5,550 nucleotides of DNA from contig JAKJDB010000212.1 in the NCBI GenBank assembly GCA_022706175.1, positions 1 to 5,550 of the forward strand. The letters are read 5' to 3'. This document shows positions 1 through 5,453 of the stretch, piece after piece. The stretch comes from Candidatus Zhuqueibacterota bacterium. GTDB taxonomy: Bacteria > KSB1 > UBA2214. Each line of letters begins with the position of its first letter. Position 1 is the stretch's first letter. Under the pieces are notes generated by a model that was given only the letters and a program-made list of their open reading frames with translations, had not been told where the DNA came from and searched no databases. Position numbers and translations under genes: made by a program.

Positions 1-753
1 ACGGATGACTTGCGCGGCATCGTCCACCATGACGTTTTCCACCAGAATATCGCTCATCGGACCCAACGATGCGGCCGGATGCACCCAGCTGGTTTCACCG
101 TTATACTCTTCATCGCCGTTCAGGGCGATAAAGTCATCGCCGGTGCAGCCGCTGATATTGCGCAGGGTGAGAAACTGTCCCGGTCCCTGCACGTGGATGC
201 CGTCCTGATTGCCGCCATGGATGTAATCCGGCAATTCGAGATGAATATTTTCCATCGTCACATGACGCCAGTGGGTGATGAGAAACGCAAAAGTGCGAAA
301 ATTGCGTATGGTGAAATCGCGGATCAGCAGATGTTCGACGCCGAAAAAAGCGATGCCGACGACAAACCGTTCCGCCCGAGTGTAGTGCACGCCCTCGGGC
401 AGATGATGGGCCTGGTGCAGGCAGTTCTGATTGTAGGTGCCGCCCTGAAGCGTGATGTTGCGATCGACGATCTCCGTGGCCGAAGGATGGGCGTTGATCA
501 GGATGGCCTGGTTGGCGTGATCGGCCTGATAGAATCCGCACTCTTTGTTCAGGCAGGTGATGGTGGTGTTGGAGTGAACGACCAGTCCGGTGACCAGGGC
601 GGCGCCGTCCATGATCAGGTGCAGTCCGCCGCCGGCCTGGGCCGAATCCAGAGTCCGCTGCAGAATGGCGGTATCATCGGTACCGCCGCCGCTGTAGACG
701 TTGCTGTTCAGTTTGGCGCCGGTTTGGCTGGCATATACAATTTTCGTCAACAT
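1..753 (-). CDS. GH28-like / pectin-lyase-fold protein, N-terminal 251 residues (runs off left edge)
   Basis: Partial gene read from ATG at 753 down to position 1, open for exactly 251 codons with no stop. The start is supported by GGAGG at 761-765, 7 nt upstream. The protein begins MLTKIVYASQTGAKL and has the motif GGGTDDTAIL at residues 22-31, typical of the start of pectate-lyase-3/GH28 beta-helix proteins. Further in lie NQDGIHV (182-188) and TGDDFIALN (204-212). In polygalacturonases the motifs NTD and (G/Q)DD carry the three catalytic aspartates; here D184, D206 and D207 have nearly the same spacing. The later GHG and RIK motifs would lie beyond the left edge, so catalytic competence cannot be judged. 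There is no hydrophobic signal peptide, which is unusual for a polysaccharide-degrading beta-helix and suggests a cytoplasmic or differently exported protein. The gene is divergent from the GH9 gene with a 295-bp gap. It could instead be an epimerase, lyase or non-catalytic beta-helix protein. Confidence 0.85.
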   Translation of the reverse strand, partial: MLTKIVYASQTGAKLNSNVYSGGGTDDTAILQRTLDSAQAGGGLHLIMDGAALVTGLVVHSNTTITCLNKECGFYQADHANQAILINAHPSATEIVDRNITLQGGTYNQNCLHQAHHLPEGVHYTRAERFVVGIAFFGVEHLLIRDFTIRNFRTFAFLITHWRHVTMENIHLELPDYIHGGNQDGIHVQGPGQFLTLRNISGCTGDDFIALNGDEEYNGETSWVHPAASLGPMSDILVENVMVDDAAQVIR

Positions 754-760
754 TCAAATG

Positions 761-765
761 CCTCC
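761..765 (-). promoter_or_regulatory. Ribosome binding site of the GH28-like gene
   Basis: CCTCC on the plus strand reads GGAGG on the minus strand and lies 7 nt before the ATG at 753. It fixes the start of the left-edge gene and supports the minus strand as the coding strand, against the long open frame on the plus strand of the same stretch. Confidence 0.8.
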
Positions 766-792
766 GCAGGTTAGAATAAAGCGCCGTGAGTC

Positions 793-840
793 AATCCCGG
801 CGCCCGTGAATGCGTCAGTCGGAACAGCGTGGAATCCCGG
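793..840. repeat. Pair of short direct repeats in the leader of the GH28-like gene
   Basis: AATCCCGG occurs at 793-800 and again at 833-840, each preceded by a CGTG a few bases upstream (785-788 and 828-831). The two copies start 40 bp apart, close to four helical turns. They lie between the candidate minus-strand promoter and the GH28-like start codon. This could be a tandem regulator site or chance; an 8-bp repeat is weak evidence on its own. Confidence 0.3.
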
Positions 841-850
841 TACCGCCTTG

Positions 851-863
851 ATTTTTCAAAAAT
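851..863. promoter_or_regulatory. 13-bp AT-rich palindrome, possible operator
   Basis: ATTTTTCAAAAAT is a perfect odd palindrome centred on C857. The single-base centre makes it unsuitable as an RNA hairpin, so if functional it would be a DNA site for a dimeric regulator. A second short palindrome, TTAGCTAA, lies at 920-927. Both sit in the shared control region between the divergent GH28-like and GH9 genes. No regulator gene is visible in the window. Confidence 0.25.
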
Positions 864-901
864 GAGCATACTGCTTTCGCTGCAACGCCAGATGAGAATC
901 T

Positions 902-930
902 ATTCTATCGTCAATCAAGTTAGCTAAAAA
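902..930 (-). promoter_or_regulatory. Weak candidate promoter for the GH28-like gene
   Basis: On the minus strand TAGAAT (902-907) matches the sigma70 -10 consensus at five of six positions. TTTTTA (925-930) is a poor -35 element (three of six) at a 17-bp spacing. It would give a leader of roughly 140 nt before the ATG at 753. In such AT-rich sequence a match of this quality is expected fairly often by chance. Confidence 0.25.
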
Positions 931-970
931 ACGGATCAAAAACAATAACCGCAACAAAATGAAAAAAAGA

Positions 971-999
971 TAGACTTTTTTCAGGAATGCCGTTATATT
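971..999 (+). promoter_or_regulatory. Candidate sigma70-type promoter of the GH9 gene
   Basis: TAGACT at 971-976 (four of six to TTGACA) and TATATT at 994-999 (five of six to TATAAT) are separated by exactly 17 bp. The predicted transcript would start near 1006 and have a leader of about 40 nt before the ATG at 1049. The -35 element overlaps a small inverted repeat, AAAAAAG (963-969) and CTTTTTT (975-981), which might also be bound or might be only an A/T tract. Confidence 0.5.
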
Positions 1000-1036
1000 G
1001 TTCGACCGAACGCACACCTTCCAAATCTCACCTGAT

Positions 1037-1041
1037 GAGGG
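1037..1041 (+). promoter_or_regulatory. Ribosome binding site of the GH9 gene (decides the start)
   Basis: GAGGG at 1037-1041 lies 7 nt upstream of ATG 1049. The longer in-frame alternative, TTG at 998, would overlap the -10 element and add 17 polar residues ahead of the signal peptide. The ATG at 1049 is therefore clearly preferred. Confidence 0.75.
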
Positions 1042-1048
1042 AACCATC

Positions 1049-4000
1049 ATGACGTTTGTCTGCCGTGCCGTTTACGCCCTGTTGCTGGGTTCGCTCGCCT
1101 TTTCAGTTCAGGCCCAGCAACCGCGAACCGTGTGGAATTTTTCAGCCGAATCAAACCTTTACGCCCCTCCCCTGGTGGCCGATGTGCACCCTTCGCCGGG
1201 CAAGGAAATCATCATCAGCGACAGCGAAGTCCGCTGTCTGCGCTGCATTTCCGCTCAGGGCATCGAACTTTGGCAGACAAAGGCCGGCTGGAAAAAACGG
1301 CTCATCTCCGCCGCCGCGCTGAGCGCGGCCACCAACGATGGCCTGCGGCTGTTGGCTGTGGGCAATGCCGACGGCTCTCTGCTCTGCCTGGATGCCGCCA
1401 CCGGGGCTGTACGCTGGAGAGCTCACGCCGGCGCCGTAGAATGGGGCGGCGGCCTGTGGACAGACCTCGATCATGACGATACAGAGGAGTTCGTCCTGGC
1501 GACGCATCAGGAGGGCATCGCCGCTTTTGATGCCGACGGCAAAGAAATCTGGCGTTATCAGAGCGCTGATCAAACAGCTGCCGTGGAGATCCCTTGCGTT
1601 CCTGCTGCCGCCGATGTCGACGGCGACGGCGCCAGCGAACTGTTTTTTGCGACTCCACAGGGCGTCTTTTGTCTGCATCACCACGGCGCCCTTCGATGGC
1701 GGCTCACTACAGGCGATGATTTTACCGCATCCTGCGTGCTGACCCCGGATGGTTTGTATACCATGTCCAGAGAGGATCATCACCTCTGGCGCATCGACAG
1801 CAAAACCGGCGCGGTGCAGTGGAAACGGGCTCTGGCGGCCGGTGCGGATGTGTATAACGGCTCAGCCATGGCTGTGGGCGATCTCAATGGAGATGGTAAA
1901 GCGGAATTGGTTTGCGCGGATCGCGACGGACACATCTATGCGTATACTACGGACGGCGTGTTGTTGTGGATGTTTACCACCCGTACGCCGGTGCCTGCGG
2001 CCATTACACTGGGAGATGTGGATGGGGATGGATTGGTGGATGTGCTGGCTGCCAGCGGCGATCACAACCTCTATAGCCTCGATCGCTTTGGCCGCGAACA
2101 GTGGCGCTTCACCGCCGGACTGCGACTGGTCGGTCCGGCCACCATCGACGACATCGACGCGGACGGAAAAGCAGACATCCTCGTCTGCGGCAGCGATCGC
2201 ACGCTGCGCTGTCTCACTCTGGGCGGCCGCTACGATCCTGCGCTGACGCCATGGCCGTCCCGCCGCTTTGATACAGCCCAGTCCGGCAGCACGGTGGCGT
2301 TCCATCCGGTCACGCGCACAGTAAAGAGCAAGCGATCTTTATTCCCCTTCGCCAGTTTCGACAAGAAACGCGAGACAGCTCGATTGGATACAATGGTCAA
2401 GCGAATGATGCACCGACCGCGAGGCTGGCGATGCGAAACACCCGACGCCAACTGGGGCCTGTCTGAGAGCATCCAGCAGGACCGAAGAACATCTTGCCTG
2501 CAAACGGACGGCGAGTGCACTATTGTCTCTGACCATATTTCCCTGCCGGCTGGATTGCAATCTGTTGAAGCAAAAGTGGATTACAGTGGACAGGGGTCCG
2601 CGTCTGCCGAACTGCGCTGGATCGGCGATGCAGGAAGTGTCGGCATCACACCTCTGCGCTTGCAAACTAAAAAAAGCGACTGGAACGCCTTTGCAGCCAA
2701 CGCATCACCGCCGCAGACTGCCCGCTTCGTTCAGATGGTTCTCATCTCGGGCGACGGCAAAAGCTCGTGGAAAAACGTGCGCATCGACGGCACTCTCCTC
2801 GAGCCGGTGACCGTCACCGTACTGGTCAACCAGGCAGGTTATGACATCGGCCGTCCAAAGCATTTTATGGTTCAGTCCAATCTGAACGCCGGCCAGGCCG
2901 GTTTTGAACTGGTCGATCAGAATGGCCGTACGGTTTTGCAAAACAGTCTGCAAAACAAGGGCAGGATTACCGGCCGATACGGTCAGGACTGGGGATCGGT
3001 ATATTATGAAGGCAAATTGACAGACTATGACCGACCGGGAAAATACCGCATCCGCGCGCACCTGGATGGTACGACCGGTGAGTCGTGGCCCTTTGAAATC
3101 GGTCAGGACAGGATCTGGAACGCCACCGCACGGCCGGCCTACCGCTTTTTCTGGTATCAGCGCTGCGGCATGGCGATCCCCGGCTTTCATGCCGCCTGTC
3201 ATCTTGACGACAGCGTCGGCCCGGACGGTACAACGACACGCGATGTGCACGGCGGCTGGCACGACGCCGGCGATTACAATAAATACCAAAATGCCCCCTA
3301 TGTGATCGGCCTGGCGCGTGCCTATACCTCGGCGCCCTCCCGGTTCGACGCTCTCAAACCCACTGAAGAAGAGGGCTTTTGGGATGAAATTCTCTGGGGC
3401 GGGGAACATGTGCAGCGGATGATCACTGAGGACGGCTCTTCATTCGGCTCCATTACCAGCGGCTACGGGTTCTGGGGACCACCGGAGCTGGAAACGGACA
3501 ACCTTCCTGCGACAGGGGATGAACGGCCGGCTTCCAGCACCGGCGGCGTCTATCCCGGCGATCATCAGGCCGCGTTGGCACGCATAGCCGCCCTGTTGCG
3601 GGAAAAAGGACTTCAAGCCGGTGAGTGGATAACCACGGCCGACCGTTGTCTCTCCTACTCGCTCAAGCAGAACCACCGCGGCCTCAATGAATTGAGCGCA
3701 GCGGTCGATCTGTTTCGGGCGACGGGGGATAAGAAATACAGCGGCCTCGCCAAAGAGCTGTTCAGCGCGCTGGCACAAAAAACCGATCAGCCGCCTTCGG
3801 CCATGCTGGTGGACATCGTCGAGAGGTATGACGCGGCCTTTAACGAGGACCATAGCTCCTTGCTCAAAGAACTATTGGTCCCAAAAGCAGAGGCGTTGCT
3901 GGCCCTGGCAGACAACCCGTTCGGCGTCTGCACCTTTGGTCCAGCGGAAAAACCCAATTTTTTCAACACACCGGCCGACAGGGGCGGCTGGCATGTGGGG

Positions 4001-4384
4001 ACCAGCAGCTATCTAATGGAATCAGCCAACCTGGTGGCCCTGGCGTATCGCTACCACCCACAACCCAGGTATCTCGAGTTCATATATGATCAATTCAACT
4101 GGACCCTGGGCATGAACCCCTACAGCATCTGCCTGATGGAGGGTGTCGGCAGTTTCAACCTTCCATCGTATCATCATCGCATCACTTTCGCAGGGGTTGC
4201 GCGTGGCGCGATACCGGGAAGCGTGGTGAACGGGGTGACCTGGCGTGCGGTCGGCGATGACCGGCCGTTTGTTGATCTGAGCGGACAGGACATTCCGGCT
4301 TTTGAGCCCAATGAATGCTGGTTGCCGCACAATACAGCTTATCTGAACGCTCTGGCGAACCTGATCGCGTCAAAGGCCGACTAG
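1049..4384 (+). CDS. Secreted multidomain glycoside hydrolase family 9 enzyme with N-terminal beta-propeller
   Basis: 1111 residues, starting at ATG 1049 and ending in TAG. Residues 1-22 form a signal peptide (hydrophobic core YALLLGSLAF, cleavage likely VQA|QQ), with no lipobox. Residues about 25-393 form a PQQ/FG-GAP-like propeller. Residues 394-459 look like a linker, and about 460-585 a beta-sandwich of carbohydrate-binding-module type. Residues about 588-684 match the CelD_N Ig-like domain (VNQAGYDIGRPK at 593-604). Residues about 685-1105 are the GH9 (alpha/alpha)6 catalytic domain. Known GH9 signatures are present: GGWHDAGDYNKY (735-746), whose D739 and D742 match the conserved Asp pair including the base; YHHR (1041-1044); and PNECWLPHNTAYLNA (1087-1101), with E1089 as the expected acid. 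GH9 enzymes invert beta-1,4-glucosidic bonds (cellulose, cellodextrins, mixed glucans) or act as exo-glucosaminidases; which substrate applies here cannot be told. No dockerin, T9SS or anchor signal is seen at the C terminus, so a soluble extracellular or periplasmic enzyme is likely. It is divergent from the GH28-like gene. Confidence 0.95.
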   Translation: MTFVCRAVYALLLGSLAFSVQAQQPRTVWNFSAESNLYAPPLVADVHPSPGKEIIISDSEVRCLRCISAQGIELWQTKAGWKKRLISAAALSAATNDGLRLLAVGNADGSLLCLDAATGAVRWRAHAGAVEWGGGLWTDLDHDDTEEFVLATHQEGIAAFDADGKEIWRYQSADQTAAVEIPCVPAAADVDGDGASELFFATPQGVFCLHHHGALRWRLTTGDDFTASCVLTPDGLYTMSREDHHLWRIDSKTGAVQWKRALAAGADVYNGSAMAVGDLNGDGKAELVCADRDGHIYAYTTDGVLLWMFTTRTPVPAAITLGDVDGDGLVDVLAASGDHNLYSLDRFGREQWRFTAGLRLVGPATIDDIDADGKADILVCGSDRTLRCLTLGGRYDPALTPWPSRRFDTAQSGSTVAFHPVTRTVKSKRSLFPFASFDKKRETARLDTMVKRMMHRPRGWRCETPDANWGLSESIQQDRRTSCLQTDGECTIVSDHISLPAGLQSVEAKVDYSGQGSASAELRWIGDAGSVGITPLRLQTKKSDWNAFAANASPPQTARFVQMVLISGDGKSSWKNVRIDGTLLEPVTVTVLVNQAGYDIGRPKHFMVQSNLNAGQAGFELVDQNGRTVLQNSLQNKGRITGRYGQDWGSVYYEGKLTDYDRPGKYRIRAHLDGTTGESWPFEIGQDRIWNATARPAYRFFWYQRCGMAIPGFHAACHLDDSVGPDGTTTRDVHGGWHDAGDYNKYQNAPYVIGLARAYTSAPSRFDALKPTEEEGFWDEILWGGEHVQRMITEDGSSFGSITSGYGFWGPPELETDNLPATGDERPASSTGGVYPGDHQAALARIAALLREKGLQAGEWITTADRCLSYSLKQNHRGLNELSAAVDLFRATGDKKYSGLAKELFSALAQKTDQPPSAMLVDIVERYDAAFNEDHSSLLKELLVPKAEALLALADNPFGVCTFGPAEKPNFFNTPADRGGWHVGTSSYLMESANLVALAYRYHPQPRYLEFIYDQFNWTLGMNPYSICLMEGVGSFNLPSYHHRITFAGVARGAIPGSVVNGVTWRAVGDDRPFVDLSGQDIPAFEPNECWLPHNTAYLNALANLIASKAD
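1133..2227 (+). repeat. Eight-fold beta-propeller repeat within the GH9 protein
   Basis: Protein-level repeats. A PQQ-like motif (hydrophobic residue, x, W, basic or aromatic residue) recurs at W29, W75, W123, W168, W217, W258, W307 and W352, roughly every 41-49 residues, which suggests eight blades. Between them lie Asp-rich FG-GAP/VCBS-like loops that could bind calcium: D139-LDHDD, D189-VDGDG, D278-LNGDG, D323-VDGDG and D368-DIDADG, with a degenerate one near D45. The fifth blade (TPDGLYTMSRED, 232-243) lacks the loop. The repeat seen is direct; the fold and calcium binding are inferred from these families. Confidence 0.75.
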
Positions 4385-4581
4385 CCGCAATGCAGATCAA
4401 TTATTTCCAGGACCACTTTTTCCTTCTCATACTTGAATAGGTTGAAAAAACCATAATAGGGATTGGCAGACCAGAAAGCGTCAAGGAGATTGTCCTCCTA
4501 CCGGGCCTGCTCGTCGCGATCGATGAAGACGCTGTTGCGGGATGAAACGTCTACTCTATCATCCAGGTGGAATTTGAGCAT
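4381..4581 (-). pseudogene. Small ORF interrupted by an in-frame amber codon
   Basis: On the minus strand an ATG at 4581 opens a frame of 27 codons (starting MLKFHLDDRVDVSS and ending RDEQAR). It then meets TAG at 4498-4500 and continues in the same frame for 38 codons (EDNLLDAFWSANPYYGFF at its start, DLHCG at its end) to a second TAG at 4381-4383. Both halves read like coding sequence: mixed hydrophobic and charged residues, aromatic clusters and sensible codon choice. The interruption therefore looks like a nonsense mutation, readthrough or a recoded codon rather than the end of a gene. I do not recognise the family. The ATG has no clear Shine-Dalgarno and lies 16 nt after the stop of the cysteine-rich gene, so translation may be coupled. 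An inverted repeat TGAGCA-TT-TGCTCA (4575-4588) covers the start. Alternatives are a chance open frame, or a GTG start overlapping the previous gene. Confidence 0.45.
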
Positions 4582-4597
4582 TTGCTCAGAGGTGTAT

Positions 4598-5146
4598 TCA
4601 TTCCCAGATCGCCTCACGGGGGATTATTTTCATCAAACAGACCGGGTCCCCCATTTTGACGCTCTGCAGCAGCTCGACATCAACCTCGCAGCCAAAAGCC
4701 TTTTCGAACAGAACTTTGCTGTAGCCGGTGGTGCATTGGCACCACGCATCGGTCTCCAATTCAGCGACATTGGCCAGTATGGGACAGGGACAAAACGGAA
4801 ACTGGAGATAGAGTTCCCCATTAGCGCCGAACAGGCCGGCTTCCCTGGCTTTATCCTGGTTGGTGAATTCCGTCAAATTAGAGGAGGAGGCCACCAGTTC
4901 TTTAACCAACTCTACTTTTTCATCGATCCTAAAGCCACATTGACAGTTCATGCGTATTCGTTTTACGGCAGCGCTGTCAAAGTGGTCCTGTAATCGTTTC
5001 ATGGCGGATGTCACCCAGGTCGCGTTATCCTCGGATGAGGAAAGACGCTGCTCTCCGTAAACTACTTTTACGGCGGTCATCTCGTCGCTGACCGCTTTGA
5101 CGGCTTCAAACAAGGCGCGTTCTTGGCATTTGCGGATGTCAAACAT
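4598..5146 (-). CDS. Cysteine-rich protein resembling the DUF6144 / V4R-like group
   Basis: 182 residues, ATG at 5146, with a textbook AGGAGGT 7 nt upstream. It contains three CxC pairs: NCQCG (67-71), FCPCP (118-122) and CQCTTGYSK (136-144). A C-terminal stretch follows: FEKAFGCEVDVELLQSV (147-163), then GDPVC (166-170). The order CPCP, then CxC-x-x-GY-x-K, then FE...VELL.S...GD..C fits my recollection of the uncharacterised DUF6144 family. The final GD..C element also recalls V4R small-molecule-binding domains. The cysteine pairs suggest metal binding or redox chemistry; no function has been established that I can name. There is no signal peptide or membrane segment, so it is probably cytoplasmic. 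It is followed 16 nt later by the small amber-interrupted ORF and overlaps the end of the preceding ORF by 8 nt, consistent with an operon. The family name is less certain than the gene itself. Confidence 0.88.
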   Translation of the reverse strand: MFDIRKCQERALFEAVKAVSDEMTAVKVVYGEQRLSSSEDNATWVTSAMKRLQDHFDSAAVKRIRMNCQCGFRIDEKVELVKELVASSSNLTEFTNQDKAREAGLFGANGELYLQFPFCPCPILANVAELETDAWCQCTTGYSKVLFEKAFGCEVDVELLQSVKMGDPVCLMKIIPREAIWE

Positions 5147-5429
5147 TCTGCGACCTCCTCATCGATTGATTCGCAATCACGGCTTTCCTGGACTCTACCG
5201 TCAAAACCTTCTCGCCGGCGCCCGATCGTCTCTCCCCATGCCGGTTAAAAGCGAAAGAGTCGCGGCATACATACACAGGCCTTGTCTCCATCCAATGGCA
5301 TCCCGCGAGCAACGATGCCTCCCCATACCATTCCCGCAGGTCGTCCTGCACAAAAGACTCATCCGTCAGATGTTTGTCATTGATTTCGATGATGTGCCAC
5401 GCTCCGTACGGCGCACACAGATTTTTCAA
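5139..5429 (-). CDS. Hypothetical 96-residue protein, weakly supported
   Basis: On the minus strand a TTG at 5429, preceded by AAAGGG about 5 nt upstream, opens 96 codons ending in TGA at 5139-5141. The ORF overlaps the start of the cysteine-rich gene by 8 nt. There is no upstream ATG or GTG in frame. The first two thirds look protein-like: PYGAWHIIEINDKHLTDES, then an acidic amphipathic run, then LLAGCHWMETRPVYVCRD. The last 30 residues are rich in Arg, Ser and Ala and look more like translated leader sequence. I recognise no family. It could be a small operon member, or a remnant of the same reading frame that enters from the right edge, since only a TGA at 5454-5456 separates them. If it is not a gene, 5147-5453 is otherwise non-coding and would hold the leader of the cysteine-rich gene. 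Confidence 0.35.
   Translation of the reverse strand: MKNLCAPYGAWHIIEINDKHLTDESFVQDDLREWYGEASLLAGCHWMETRPVYVCRDSFAFNRHGERRSGAGEKVLTVESRKAVIANQSMRRSQNV
5153..5159 (-). promoter_or_regulatory. Ribosome binding site of the cysteine-rich gene
   Basis: The minus strand reads AGGAGGT here, a near-perfect anti-Shine-Dalgarno match, 7 nt before ATG 5146. It is the strongest translation signal in the window and firmly sets this start. Just upstream lies an inverted repeat, GATTG (5164-5168) and CAATC (5174-5178), of unknown meaning. Confidence 0.85.
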
Positions 5430-5453
5430 AACCGCCCTTTCGTCTGCTCTCCG

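Noticed and set aside
10..774. 254-codon open frame on the plus strand
   Set aside because: It is antisense to the GH28-like gene, which has family motifs, catalytic-type aspartates and a Shine-Dalgarno site. The plus-strand translation shows no recognisable domain.
963..981. AAAAAAG/CTTTTTT inverted repeat as a terminator
   Set aside because: The stem is almost all A/T and overlaps the promoter. It is more likely an A/T tract than a functional terminator.
998..1048. TTG start at 998 extending the GH9 protein by 17 residues
   Set aside because: It overlaps the predicted -10 element and would bury the signal peptide. ATG 1049 has a well-spaced GAGGG.
856..1050. 64-codon minus-strand frame with a hydrophobic stretch in the divergent region
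   Set aside because: The hydrophobic residues come from A/T-rich promoter sequence. There is no Shine-Dalgarno and it overlaps the GH9 promoter and leader.
2705..3409. 234-codon minus-strand frame inside the GH9 gene
   Set aside because: It is a shadow frame over the Ig and GH9 domains, with no ribosome binding site or domain signature.
4440..4452. GGTT-GAAAA-AACC as a transcription terminator after the GH9 gene
   Set aside because: The stem is only 4 bp with no following T tract, and it lies inside the coding-like minus-strand ORF.
4498..4500. Definite pyrrolysine codon
   Set aside because: TAG is used as an ordinary stop elsewhere in the window and no pyl genes are visible. Recoding remains only one of several explanations.
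4463..4993. 176-codon plus-strand frame
   Set aside because: It is antisense to the cysteine-rich gene and the small minus-strand ORF, whose motifs and ribosome binding site are much stronger.
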